From Mycobacterium sp. MBM (lineage in GTDB: Bacteria > Actinomycetota > Actinomycetes > Mycobacteriales > Mycobacteriaceae): a stretch of DNA of 64,000 nucleotides. The stretch is from the NCBI GenBank assembly GCA_021648845.1, contig JAKJHY010000026.1, positions 1 to 64,000 on the forward strand. Direction: 5' to 3'. The translations under genes were made by a program, and so were the position numbers. Positions within the stretch are counted from its first letter, which is position 1, and every line of letters starts with the position of its first letter. The notes beneath the pieces were generated by a model. The model was not told the DNA's origin. It saw only the letters and a list, made by a program, of their open reading frames with translations, and made no database searches. This document shows, one piece after another, positions 42,058 through 50,358 of the stretch.

Positions 42058-42522
42058 TCAGCCTGCGTCGTCGTTCTTCGGCCCGGTCAGGAACACCAGG
42101 CGGAACTTGCCGATCTGCACTTCGTCGCCGTTGGCCAGCACGGCGGAGTCCACCGGCTCGCGGTTGACGTAGGTGCCGTTGAGGCTGCCGACGTCGACGA
42201 CCTGGAACTCGCCGGCCTCCAGCCGGAACTCGGCGTGTCGGCGGCTCACGGTGACATCGTCGAGGAAGATATCGCTGTCCGGGTGCCGACCGGCCGAGGT
42301 GGTGGCCTGGTCGAGCAGGAAGCGCGAACCCGCGTTGGGGCCGCGCTTGACGACCAGAAGCGCCGAGCCCGCAGGCAGTCCCTCGACACCGGACACCGAG
42401 CTCTCGGTGCCGGTAGTGGCCGGGGCATCCAGTTCGTTGAGGAAATCAGCGCGGAAAACCGAGGTCGTCTCCACCGTGACTTCGTCGGACTGGTCGGCCT
42501 GAAAGTTGCTGTTTTCCGTCAC
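42058..42522 (-). CDS. garA: FHA-domain glycogen accumulation regulator GarA
   Basis: A 154-residue phospho-switch protein (Rv1827 orthologue). The ETTSVF motif with Thr19 and Thr20 is the PknG/PknB target, equivalent to Thr21/Thr22 in M. tuberculosis. The FHA domain covers about residues 60-145 with SAGRHPDSDIFLDDVTVSRRHAEF and VVDVGSLNGTYVNREPV. Unphosphorylated GarA binds and regulates 2-oxoglutarate dehydrogenase, glutamate dehydrogenase and glutamate synthase; phosphorylation closes the FHA domain on its own tail. The GTG at 42522 is chosen because AGGAG lies 8 bases upstream and the longer ORF adds non-homologous residues. It is followed by ftsR and preceded by gcvH. Confidence 0.93.
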   Translation of the reverse strand: MTENSNFQADQSDEVTVETTSVFRADFLNELDAPATTGTESSVSGVEGLPAGSALLVVKRGPNAGSRFLLDQATTSAGRHPDSDIFLDDVTVSRRHAEFRLEAGEFQVVDVGSLNGTYVNREPVDSAVLANGDEVQIGKFRLVFLTGPKNDDAG

Positions 42523-42722
42523 CCGCTGCTCCTCTACTGGCTGCTGTGGCGTGCTTGTCCGGCGGCCGGATGGGGCCATCCGCCCGCCCGTCCGACCTTG
42601 GTACGTCTTACGACGACCGTACCGCGCCGGGCTGGCCATTGGGTCCACCACCGCCGGATCCGGTCACGCCGACGTGCTCACGCTTGTCGCTGATCAACCG
42701 ATCCGGAAAACCCTAACAACAC

Positions 42723-43118
42723 CTAGTCGGGAAGAATCCCGCGGTAGCCTTCCGCGTCCAGGAGATCGGGCAGCGGACCGGCCGGCGCAGCGGTCTCGGT
42801 CTGCAATTCGACCAGCCAGCCGGCCCCGTAGGGATCGGAGTTGACCAGCTCCGGACTGCTCTCGAGTTCCCCGTTGACGGCAACAACTTTGGCCGTGACC
42901 GGGGCGTACAGGTCCGACAGCGATTTGGTGGATTCCACCTCGCCGAACGCCTCGCCGGCGGCGACCGTGGCACCCACGTCGGGCAACTGCACGAACACCA
43001 CATCGCCGAGAGCCGCCTGCGCGTAGTCGGTGATACCGACCCGCACGGTGTCCTCGCCGGTGCGCCGCACCCATTCGTGCTCGGCGGTGTACTGCAGATC
43101 GGACGGGATCTCGCTCAC
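42723..43118 (-). CDS. gcvH: Glycine cleavage system H protein
   Basis: A 131-residue lipoyl carrier of the glycine cleavage system. The lipoylation site is Lys65 in GEVESTKSLSDLYAPV. TAEHEWVRRTGEDTVRVGITDYAQAALGDVVFVQLPDVG near residues 11-49 is the conserved N-terminal half. It starts at GTG with GAAGGAG upstream. It receives the aminomethyl group from GcvP, encoded 5.6 kb away under the riboswitch. Here it lies between Rv1825-like and garA in the long minus-strand operon, which ties glycine metabolism to the GarA nitrogen/carbon switch. The 200-base gap before garA holds no recognisable gene. Confidence 0.95.
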   Translation of the reverse strand: MSEIPSDLQYTAEHEWVRRTGEDTVRVGITDYAQAALGDVVFVQLPDVGATVAAGEAFGEVESTKSLSDLYAPVTAKVVAVNGELESSPELVNSDPYGAGWLVELQTETAAPAGPLPDLLDAEGYRGILPD

Positions 43119-43149
43119 GGGGCTCCTTCGGCGGCGGTACTCGAACGCA

Positions 43150-43926
43150 CTATTTGACGGGCTGAGCGTATTGGCGAGGTTTCGGTTGCCGCAAGGCGGT
43201 CACCTCGACCGACTCGGACTGGGTCACGGTCATCGCACCACCCACCCGTTTGACGCTGTCCATCGCACCACCGGGAATGTTCATCGCGGCCGCCAGGGTC
43301 GGCGGATCGCCAATCGCCAGAACCGAATACGGCGAGCCGAGAGTCGTTCCGTCGACGACCAGCGCGCCGGGCGCACCGATCACCCAGGTATCCACACCCA
43401 CCCGGACCGGCTGCCCGCCGGCGCCGCGGATCTCCATGGCCTCCGCGCCCGCAGCGCGCAGCTCGTTGATCACGTCGAGCATCGTCTCCGGCGACACGCC
43501 GCGCGCATTGTCCTGGATGGCGATCGTCACACCCGGCCCGACGGCCGCGACCGTGCCGATCAGAATGGACAGTGCTGCGAGCCGGGCCTGGGCGTTCTCG
43601 ATGGCCGCCTGGTCGCTGCTGCCGGATGCCTGCAGGGAATTCAAGGTCTGCTGCAGATCAGCGACCTCGGTGTTCAGTGCGGCCTCCCGCTGCTGCAGCG
43701 AGTCCAGCAGCACCAGCAGGTCGGCAGGGCGTGCGGTCTCCAGCGAGTCACCCGAGCCGGTCTGACGAACCTGGGTCACGATCGCGATGCCGAGCAGGAC
43801 GCACAACACCACCCCCAAGGCTCCGAAGATCCACTGGGACCGGGTACGGCGACCCACCGCGACCGCATCGTCGGGCAGCTCGTGGCGGCCGTGCTCGGGA
43901 TGCCCGGATTCGGCGTGCTCAGCCAT
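43150..43926 (-). CDS. DUF881 membrane-anchored protein (Rv1825-like)
   Basis: A 258-residue protein with a short cytoplasmic N-terminus, one transmembrane helix near residues 35-55 (WIFGALGVVLCVLLGIAIVTQV), a coiled-coil segment (LLVLLDSLQQREAALNTEVADLQQTLNSL) and an extracellular DUF881 domain (GPGVTIAIQDNARGVSPETMLDVINELRAAGAEAMEIRG). DUF881 proteins accompany cell-envelope and division genes in Firmicutes and Actinobacteria; no activity is proven. Its ATG directly follows the stop of the small basic protein gene. It forms a set with the second DUF881 gene (44319-45227). Confidence 0.88.
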   Translation of the reverse strand: MAEHAESGHPEHGRHELPDDAVAVGRRTRSQWIFGALGVVLCVLLGIAIVTQVRQTGSGDSLETARPADLLVLLDSLQQREAALNTEVADLQQTLNSLQASGSSDQAAIENAQARLAALSILIGTVAAVGPGVTIAIQDNARGVSPETMLDVINELRAAGAEAMEIRGAGGQPVRVGVDTWVIGAPGALVVDGTTLGSPYSVLAIGDPPTLAAAMNIPGGAMDSVKRVGGAMTVTQSESVEVTALRQPKPRQYAQPVK

Positions 43927-44259
43927 CTACGCCCCGAACAACCTGCGGCGCAACGCGGCCGCGTTACCGAAGATGCGGATGCCGAGCACCACGATGATCG
44001 CGGTGGACAACTGGGTGCCGACACCGAGCTGGTCGCCGACGTAGACGATGAGAGCGGCGACCAACACATTGAAGACGAATGACACCACGAAGACCTTCGA
44101 GTCGAAGATCCCCTCCAGGTAGGCACGCAGGCCGCCGAACACGGCGTCCAGCGCCGCAACCACGGCGATCGGCAGATACGGCTGGATGGCCTCGGGCACG
44201 CTGGGATGAAACACCAGCCCCAGCGCGATGCCGACGATCAGTGCGGCGATTCCGATCAT
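43927..44259 (-). CDS. Small basic family membrane protein (DUF1290, Rv1824-like)
   Basis: A 110-residue membrane protein with three to four hydrophobic helices, including MIGIAALIVGIALGLVF, YLPIAVVAALDAVFGGLRAYLEG and STAIIVVLGIRIFGNAAALRR. It belongs to the small basic protein (Sbp) family, always found between DUF881 genes and associated with division clusters in Gram-positives. The ATG at 44259 begins the first helix. Its stop codon abuts the next ATG (TAG, ATG), so it is tightly coupled to the Rv1825-like gene. Confidence 0.9.
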   Translation of the reverse strand: MIGIAALIVGIALGLVFHPSVPEAIQPYLPIAVVAALDAVFGGLRAYLEGIFDSKVFVVSFVFNVLVAALIVYVGDQLGVGTQLSTAIIVVLGIRIFGNAAALRRRLFGA

Positions 44260-44300
44260 CGTTCGATCAACTTCACTACTCGATCAACCTCACTGCTCCG
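44260..44300. repeat. Short imperfect tandem repeat before the sbp gene
   Basis: Two 17-base units, each containing the minus-strand string GTTGATCGA, lie end to end directly upstream of the sbp ATG. A partial third copy follows. They replace a normal ribosome site region in the 59-base gap. Origin by slippage is likely; a regulatory role is possible. Confidence 0.5.
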
Positions 44301-44318
44301 TCAACTCCGTCCCAGCCC

Positions 44319-45227
44319 TCAACGCGGCAACTCTCTGGCGAAACGGATCTCGCGTACCGACCCCCCTGGCACGCTGAGGGCCTCGCCGGTACTGACCGTA
44401 ACCCCGACGCCGTAGGACTGCTGCAACAGCGTGAGCCGCTGCATCCCGGGACTGCGGTTGAACACATCCTGCATCGCATGCGGCGGCCCGAGCGCGACGA
44501 TCGCGTACGGGCTGGTGATCGGCCGGTTGTCGACCAGGATGCCGCCGCCGGCCTGCCTGATGGTCACCCCTGCACCGATCCGCACCCCACCCACCGAGAT
44601 CGCCTCGGCTCCCCCGACCCACAGCGAGTTGACCACCAGTTGCAGATCGCGGTCCAGGATCGCCTGCCTGCTGCCGGCCACCCGCTGTTTGGACACATCG
44701 GTCAGGTCGCGGGACACCCCCGGATCGGTGACGGTGATCTCCAACCCGGGCCCGATCGCCGGCGTGACAGCGGCCGAGAACTCCGCCCGGTCGAGCGCGG
44801 CCAGCAGGGTGCGTCCCCGCTCGCCACCGGCAAGGCGACTCCGGCGCTCGGCCTCCACCTCGGTGGCCAATTCGTCGCGCGTCGCCTCGACGGCGTCGGT
44901 GCGGACCTCACCGGCTCGCACGCTATCGGTCAGCACGAGTTGGGTCTGCCGGTTCACCGGTGCCACCGACTGCGCCTGGGAGGCCGCCGCGGCGAACACC
45001 GCCGCGACGGTCAAGCCGGCCAGCAAGGACCAGCCGGCGGTGCGCCACCGGCCGGCGGGCCGGTCATGCCGGGCCGAGGCGGCCGCCGCATAACCCGGAT
45101 CGAGATGCTCGGAAAGCAGCGAACGCAGCAGTGAGGGGACCGGAAGGCGTTGCGGCGCATCCTTTTCGTGATGGTTGAGGCCGGCCTCGGGGTTGAAGCC
45201 GCCCAGTGAGCTCGTGGGGTCACCCAT
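44319..45227 (-). CDS. DUF881 membrane-anchored protein (Rv1823-like)
   Basis: A 302-residue protein: a cytoplasmic N-terminus of about 65 residues, one transmembrane helix (AGWSLLAGLTVAAVFAAAAS), a coiled-coil-like stretch rich in Arg/Glu, then the DUF881 domain with GPGLEITVTDPG, LQLVVNSLWVGGAEAISVGGVRIGAG and PYAIVALGPPHAMQ. It is paired with the second DUF881 gene and sbp. The three products probably form one envelope complex. GAGGAG precedes the ATG. It overlaps the end of pgsA2 by 8 bases. Confidence 0.88.
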   Translation of the reverse strand: MGDPTSSLGGFNPEAGLNHHEKDAPQRLPVPSLLRSLLSEHLDPGYAAAASARHDRPAGRWRTAGWSLLAGLTVAAVFAAAASQAQSVAPVNRQTQLVLTDSVRAGEVRTDAVEATRDELATEVEAERRSRLAGGERGRTLLAALDRAEFSAAVTPAIGPGLEITVTDPGVSRDLTDVSKQRVAGSRQAILDRDLQLVVNSLWVGGAEAISVGGVRIGAGVTIRQAGGGILVDNRPITSPYAIVALGPPHAMQDVFNRSPGMQRLTLLQQSYGVGVTVSTGEALSVPGGSVREIRFARELPR

Positions 45228-45903
45228 CGCCCGCTGCTCCTCGGTGCGCCACGGCGATACGCGGCAGCCGCCTGATCACCAGCCCCACCTGCGCCAGATA
45301 CAGCACCGCCGACCACAGGTACAGCGCCATGCCCCAGATCAGGAACGCCCAACCGCAGGCCAGGATGACCCGACTCCACAATGCGTCGAACTGCCCCAGC
45401 AGTACCAGTGGCAGGCCGGACATCAGCGCGAACGTGGCGGCCTTGCCGATGTAGGTGACCGGCAGCGCGGTGAGTCCGCGGCTGCGCAACACCGGCAGCG
45501 TGGCGGCCAGCACCACATCCCGGCCGATCAATACGACCACGAACCACCACGGCAGCACGCCGGCGGCGGCCAACACCACCGGGATCACCACCATGTAGAT
45601 GCGATCGACGGCCGGATCCAGCAGCTCACCGAGCCGCGAGGACTGGTCGGCGACCAGCCGGGCGATCTTGCCGTCGGCCCAGTCGGAGAATCCACTGAAC
45701 ATCAGCACGGCGACCGCCCAGCCCACGGCGCCGCTGAACAGCAGGTAGCCGAAAACCGGCAGCAGCAGCAGACGCAGCACGCTCAGCGCGTTGGGGATGG
45801 TGAGCACGCGATCCCCCATCGCTCCGCTCGCCCCGGTCTGATCTCCCGTCGCTCCGCTCGCCCCGGTCTGATCTCCCGTCGCTCCGCTCGCCCCGGGCTG
45901 CAT
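45220..45903 (-). CDS. pgsA2: CDP-alcohol phosphatidyltransferase PgsA2
   Basis: A 227-residue membrane enzyme (Rv1822 orthologue) that transfers a phosphatidyl group from CDP-diacylglycerol to an alcohol, annotated as phosphatidylglycerophosphate synthase. The family signature D(G)x2ARx8Gx3Dx3D appears as SDWADGKIARLVADQSSRLGELLDPAVDR, with about five membrane helices around it. The first roughly 28 residues are a 10-residue repeat (GASGATGDQT, twice, then a partial unit) with no counterpart in M. tuberculosis; the conserved protein begins at MGDRVLTIPN. The ATG at 45903 lies 10 bases after the secA2 stop. A start at 45819 (199 residues, conserved core only) is a real alternative. Confidence 0.85.
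   Translation of the reverse strand: MQPGASGATGDQTGASGATGDQTGASGAMGDRVLTIPNALSVLRLLLLPVFGYLLFSGAVGWAVAVLMFSGFSDWADGKIARLVADQSSRLGELLDPAVDRIYMVVIPVVLAAAGVLPWWFVVVLIGRDVVLAATLPVLRSRGLTALPVTYIGKAATFALMSGLPLVLLGQFDALWSRVILACGWAFLIWGMALYLWSAVLYLAQVGLVIRRLPRIAVAHRGAAGDG
45820..45896. repeat. 30-base tandem repeat at the 5' end of pgsA2
   Basis: Copies begin at 45820, 45850 and 45880, and each contains CGCTCCGCTCGCCCC. The period of 30 bases keeps the frame and adds ten residues per unit. The core GTCGCTCCGCTCGCCC recurs, with one base changed, in the carboxylesterase gene at 58196-58265. Confidence 0.9.
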
Positions 45904-45913
45904 ACCGGCCAAC

Positions 45914-48256
45914 CTAGCGGAACACACCCGGCAAGCTCAGCGCCGACATCACGTTGTCGGCCAGCGGATCGTCATGGATCATGTACGTCCACGTCGAGGT
46001 CGGGCGCGCCAGTCGGGTCAGATCCAGCCCGGTCTCGCCGCCGACGATATTGGCGGTGTCGAAGGTCTGCTGTGCGGCCTCGATGGCATCGGCGGCCAGC
46101 GAGGCGAACGCGTCGACCGCCATCCGGTGGAACTCGTCGAGCGGACTCTGGTTGCCGAGCGCGCGCAAGCTGATGCTCTCCCGGATATCGGCCAGGTAAG
46201 CCAGGTGATCGGCCCAGCCGCGGTCCAGGTGATAGAGCATGATCAGCCGGCAGATCTCGTCGAGGCGCTCCTCGGAGACCGTCTCCGCGATCTGCTCATA
46301 ACGCTTCGGTGACCGCTCCTGCAGCTCCTCGCGCGCCGTCGAGGTGCGCAGCAGGGTGTCGCGGCGGTCGACCAGGATGGCCCGCTGCTGCGCGGTCAAC
46401 TGGTTGTACCGCCAGGTGTTGGCATGTAGGTCCAGGGTTTTCCCCTCGGCCACCCGCTGCGCATGATCGAGCAGGGCGGCCGCCTTGTTACTGGTCACCT
46501 TGCCGTCCTCGTCGGTCTGCAACGGCAGCTTGTTCGGCTCCAGGAACGACACCACGACGTCGTCCTCCCAGCTGGAGAAGAACACCGAGGAGCCCGGGTC
46601 GCCCTGGCGCCCGGCACGCCCACGCAGCTGGTTGTCCAGCCGTTCGGTGTAGTGCCGGCCGGTCCCGATGACGTGCAGCCCACCCAACGCGGCCACCTCG
46701 TCGTGCTGCGCTTCGTCAGATCCGCCGAGCCGGATATCGGTACCGCGCCCGGCCATCTGGGTGGACACCGTGACCCGGCCCTGCGCGCCGGCTTCGGCGA
46801 TCACCGCCGCTTCCTCGGCGTCGTTCTTGGCGTTGAGCACCACGGCCGGGATACCCGCCTTGACGAGGCGTTCGTGCAGTTCCTCGGACTCGGCCACATC
46901 ACGGGTGCCGACCAGGATGGGCTGCGATGTCGCGTGCACCTCGGCGATGTGCTCGACGATGGCGTCGTTCTTGGCGGCCACGGTGATGTACACCCGGTCC
47001 GACTCGTCCTCGCGCACATTGGGCTTGTTCGGCGGGATCGGCGAGACCCCCAGCTTGTAGAACTGTCGCAGCTGCTCACCGGCGGCCAGCGCGGTACCGG
47101 TCATCCCGCACACCCGCGGGTAGCGGTTGATGAGCGCCTGCACGGTGATGGTGTCGAGCACCTCACCGGTCTCGGTGATGTCGATGCCCTCCTTGGCCTC
47201 GACCGCGGCCTGCAGCCCGTCGGGCCACCGTTGCAGTGAGGCGATGCGCCCACGCGAGGCGTTGATCAGGTGTACCGCGTCATCGCGGACGATGTAGTGC
47301 ACATCGCGTTCCAGCAGCACGTGAGCGTGCAACGCGACGTTGATCTCGGTGAGCGTGGAGCCGACGTGTTCCTCCGAGTACAGGTCGATCCCGCCGAGCG
47401 CCGCCTCCAGCCTGCGGGCGCCGGCATCGGTGAGCTGCACATTGCGCCGGTCGGCGTCGGTCTCGTAGTCGGTGCCCTCGCGCAGCTCGCCGACCATCCG
47501 GATGATCTCCAGCCGCGGGGACTCGCGGTGCGAGGTGCCGGCCAGCACCAGCGGCACCAACGCCTCGTCGACCAGCACCGAATCGGCCTCGTCGATCAGG
47601 GCCACATCCGGGGTGGGTGAGACCAGGTCGTCCACCGAGATCACCAGCTGATCGCGCAGGACGTCGAAACCGATCTCGTTGACCGAGCCGTAGGTGACAT
47701 CGCAGGCGTAGGCGGCACGTCGCTGCTCGGGGGTCGCTTCGGCGGTGATCCACCCGACCGTCAGGCCCAGCGCCTCCAGCAGCGGACCCATCCATTCGGC
47801 GTCGCGGCGGGCCAGATAATCGTTGACGGAGATGACGTGCACGCTGCGCCCGCCGATCGCGTAACCGGCGGCGGCGATGGCCCCGGCCAGCGTCTTACCT
47901 TCACCGGTGGCCATCTCCACTACGTCACCGGCCAGCATCCGCAGCGCGCCGAGTAGCTGGACATCGAACGGCCGCAACGAGATCGACCGTTCCGCCGCCT
48001 CCCGCACGATCGCCAGGAACTGCGGGATATCGCTGGATTCGGCGAGATCTTCGAGGTTCAGTAGGCCGGCGGCCTTGCGCAGCTGCTCATCGTCGAGGCC
48101 GGCGGCCTTCTCGTCGAACTTGGCCGAGGCCCGCACCTGGGTCATCGAGCGCGCCTGGTCCTTGTCGGTGCTCGCGCCGAGCAACTTCCAGAACCGGTTG
48201 CTCAACCCGCCGGATTTGGATGCCTTCGATGTCTTAAAACTCACAGCCACATTCAT
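45914..48256 (-). CDS. secA2: Accessory Sec ATPase SecA2
   Basis: A 780-residue accessory preprotein translocase ATPase (Rv1821 orthologue) that exports a subset of proteins, including some without signal peptides. It has Walker A in DVVEMATGEGKTLAGA near residues 110-125, VHVISVNDYLARRDAEWMGP, the DEAD-type VALIDEADSVLVDEAL, VSTQMAGRGTDIRLGG and QLRGRAGRQGDPGSSVFFSS. It lacks the C-terminal zinc-finger tail of SecA1 and ends in LSLPGVFR like other mycobacterial SecA2. The ATG at 48256 is preferred; the open frame extends to 48340 but that part is not conserved. It heads the long operon down to mcdR. Confidence 0.95.
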   Translation of the reverse strand: MNVAVSFKTSKASKSGGLSNRFWKLLGASTDKDQARSMTQVRASAKFDEKAAGLDDEQLRKAAGLLNLEDLAESSDIPQFLAIVREAAERSISLRPFDVQLLGALRMLAGDVVEMATGEGKTLAGAIAAAGYAIGGRSVHVISVNDYLARRDAEWMGPLLEALGLTVGWITAEATPEQRRAAYACDVTYGSVNEIGFDVLRDQLVISVDDLVSPTPDVALIDEADSVLVDEALVPLVLAGTSHRESPRLEIIRMVGELREGTDYETDADRRNVQLTDAGARRLEAALGGIDLYSEEHVGSTLTEINVALHAHVLLERDVHYIVRDDAVHLINASRGRIASLQRWPDGLQAAVEAKEGIDITETGEVLDTITVQALINRYPRVCGMTGTALAAGEQLRQFYKLGVSPIPPNKPNVREDESDRVYITVAAKNDAIVEHIAEVHATSQPILVGTRDVAESEELHERLVKAGIPAVVLNAKNDAEEAAVIAEAGAQGRVTVSTQMAGRGTDIRLGGSDEAQHDEVAALGGLHVIGTGRHYTERLDNQLRGRAGRQGDPGSSVFFSSWEDDVVVSFLEPNKLPLQTDEDGKVTSNKAAALLDHAQRVAEGKTLDLHANTWRYNQLTAQQRAILVDRRDTLLRTSTAREELQERSPKRYEQIAETVSEERLDEICRLIMLYHLDRGWADHLAYLADIRESISLRALGNQSPLDEFHRMAVDAFASLAADAIEAAQQTFDTANIVGGETGLDLTRLARPTSTWTYMIHDDPLADNVMSALSLPGVFR

Positions 48257-48375
48257 ACGGTACGCGGCAGCGATACGGCGGCAGCAGCGCCGTCCGCGCG
48301 CACCGATCGGCGGCCGCGGGCGGCGCCGGTTCCACCGCAACCGCCCTCCAACCCCCTCCCAACAGGATCTAGAGG

Positions 48376-48381
48376 TACCTT
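48376..48381 (+). promoter_or_regulatory. Leaderless -10 element of the BacA-like transporter
   Basis: TACCTT sits exactly 6 bases before the ATG at 48388 in the 131-base divergent gap with secA2. No ribosome site is present. Confidence 0.5.
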
Positions 48382-48387
48382 GCCCGC

Positions 48388-50331
48388 ATGGAAATGTTCA
48401 CCACGTCGCTCGACTGGGGCAGCGAGGTCGGCACCTCGCTGATATGGATCGCCAAGGCGTGGGCCATGTCTGCCGTGGGCACGTTGGTGGTGCTCGTCCT
48501 GCTCGCGAGGTTCACCACCTGGGGCCGCCAGTTCTGGCGCATCACCGGGGCCTACTTCACCGGCCGTGAGTCGGTGAAGGTCTGGCTGTGGCTCGGCGCT
48601 CTGCTGCTGTCGGTGATCTCCGGTGTGCGCCTCAGCGTGTTGTTCAGTTACCAGGGCAACGACATGATGACCGGCGCTCAGGTCGCGGTGCAGGGGTTGT
48701 CCAGCGGCGATGAGGCGATCCGGCAGTCCGGTGTCGACGGCTTCTGGGCGGCGCTGTGGATGTTCGCCCTGTTGGCGACGTTCCATGTCGCTCGGGTGAT
48801 GCTCGACCTGTTCATGATGCAGCGCTTCATGCTTGCCTGGCGGACCTGGCTGACCGCTCGGTTGACGGGCGACTGGCTGGACGGCAAGGCCTACTACCGC
48901 AGCCGTTTCATCGATGACACCATCGACAACCCGGACCAGCGTATCCAGGCCGATATCGACATCTTCACCACGAATGTGGGTCCGCTGCCCAACACCCCGA
49001 ACAACACCAGCGGATCCACCTTGTTGTTCGGCGCCATCGACGCCATCGTGTCGGTCATCTCGTTCGCTCTCATCCTGTGGAATCTGTCCGGGGACCTGAC
49101 CCTCTTCGGGGTGACGTTGCCGCGGGCGATGTTCGTGATCGCCTTCGTCTACGTCTTCATCGCCACGATCATCGCGTTCTGGATCGGCCGCCCGATCATC
49201 CGGTTGAGCTTCGACAACGAGAAGTTCAACGCCGCGTTCCGCTACGCCCTGGTCCGCCTGCGCGACGCCTCGGAGTCGGTGGCGTTCTACCGCGGTGAGG
49301 CCGCCGAGGGCGTGCAGTTGCGCAAGCGGTTCGCACCGATCGTCGCGAACTACCAGCGCTTCATCAATCGGTCCGTCGGGTTCTACGGCTGGAACCTCAC
49401 CATCAGCCAGATCATCAACCCGCTGCCCTGGATCATCCAGGCGCCGCGACTGTTCACCGGCAACATCCAGCTCGGCGATGTCTCGCAAACCTCCTCGGCG
49501 TTCGGCAACATCCAGGATTCACTGTCGTTCTTCCGTAACTCCTATGACGCGTTCGCCGGTTGGCGGGCCTCGATCATCCGTCTGCACGGTCTGGTGATCG
49601 CCAACGAGGAGGGTCGCGCCCTTCCCGAGCTGACCGTGCAGCCGTGCGGCAGCTGCCCGGTCGAGCTCGTCGACATCGACGTGCAGACCCCCACCGGCGA
49701 AGTCCTGATCGAGGATCTGAACCTGCAGATGCAGCCCGGTGACACCCTGATCATCACCGGCCAGTCCGGCACCGGCAAGACCACTCTGCTGCGCAGCCTC
49801 GCCCAGTTGTGGCCCTACACCACCGGAACGTTGCGGTGCCCGGACGGCAGCAACGAGACCATGTTCCTATCCCAGATGCCGTATGTGCCGCTGGGTGATC
49901 TGCGCGCCGTGGTGTCCTATCCGAAGGGCCCCGATGTGCTCTCCGACGCCGAGTTGCAGGTCGCGCTGGACAAGGTGTCGCTGCCGCAGTGCGCGAAACG
50001 CCTTGCCGAGGTGGCTGACTGGGCCAAGGTGCTCTCGCCGGGTGAGCAGCAGCGGATCGCTTTTGCCCGGGTGCTGCTGACCAAACCGCGGGTGGTGTTC
50101 TTCGACGAGGCCACCTCGGCGCTGGACGAGGGCCTGGAGTACAGCATGTATGACCTTGTGCGCCGGGAGCTTCCGGACACCATCCTGGTCAGCGTGACCC
50201 ACCGCAGCACCGTCGGTCAGCACCATGAACGGCACCTGCATCTGCTCGGTGGCGGTCGGTGGGTTCTCGGCGAGGTCGCCGACGACATAGCGGCCGAATC
50301 CGAACTCGATGGCGAGAATCCGGTTCGGTAG
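48388..50331 (+). CDS. BacA/SbmA-like ABC transporter, fused permease-ATPase (Rv1819c-like)
   Basis: A 647-residue half-transporter. Residues 1-400 hold six transmembrane helices of the SbmA/BacA-like type with YRSRFIDDTIDNPDQRIQADID and FYRGEAAEGVQLRKRF. Residues 420-640 form the ATPase: Walker A GQSGTGKTTLLRS near 458, signature LSPGEQQRIAFARVLL near 548, Walker B RVVFFDEATSALDEG near 568. M. tuberculosis Rv1819c imports vitamin B12 and other hydrophilic molecules including bleomycin and peptides; the same range is plausible here. It works as a homodimer in the inner membrane. It diverges from secA2; ilvG, which lies between them in M. tuberculosis, is absent. Confidence 0.92.
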   Translation: MEMFTTSLDWGSEVGTSLIWIAKAWAMSAVGTLVVLVLLARFTTWGRQFWRITGAYFTGRESVKVWLWLGALLLSVISGVRLSVLFSYQGNDMMTGAQVAVQGLSSGDEAIRQSGVDGFWAALWMFALLATFHVARVMLDLFMMQRFMLAWRTWLTARLTGDWLDGKAYYRSRFIDDTIDNPDQRIQADIDIFTTNVGPLPNTPNNTSGSTLLFGAIDAIVSVISFALILWNLSGDLTLFGVTLPRAMFVIAFVYVFIATIIAFWIGRPIIRLSFDNEKFNAAFRYALVRLRDASESVAFYRGEAAEGVQLRKRFAPIVANYQRFINRSVGFYGWNLTISQIINPLPWIIQAPRLFTGNIQLGDVSQTSSAFGNIQDSLSFFRNSYDAFAGWRASIIRLHGLVIANEEGRALPELTVQPCGSCPVELVDIDVQTPTGEVLIEDLNLQMQPGDTLIITGQSGTGKTTLLRSLAQLWPYTTGTLRCPDGSNETMFLSQMPYVPLGDLRAVVSYPKGPDVLSDAELQVALDKVSLPQCAKRLAEVADWAKVLSPGEQQRIAFARVLLTKPRVVFFDEATSALDEGLEYSMYDLVRRELPDTILVSVTHRSTVGQHHERHLHLLGGGRWVLGEVADDIAAESELDGENPVR

Positions 50332-50358
50332 CGCCATCGAGGTCGGATTCGGCGACGA

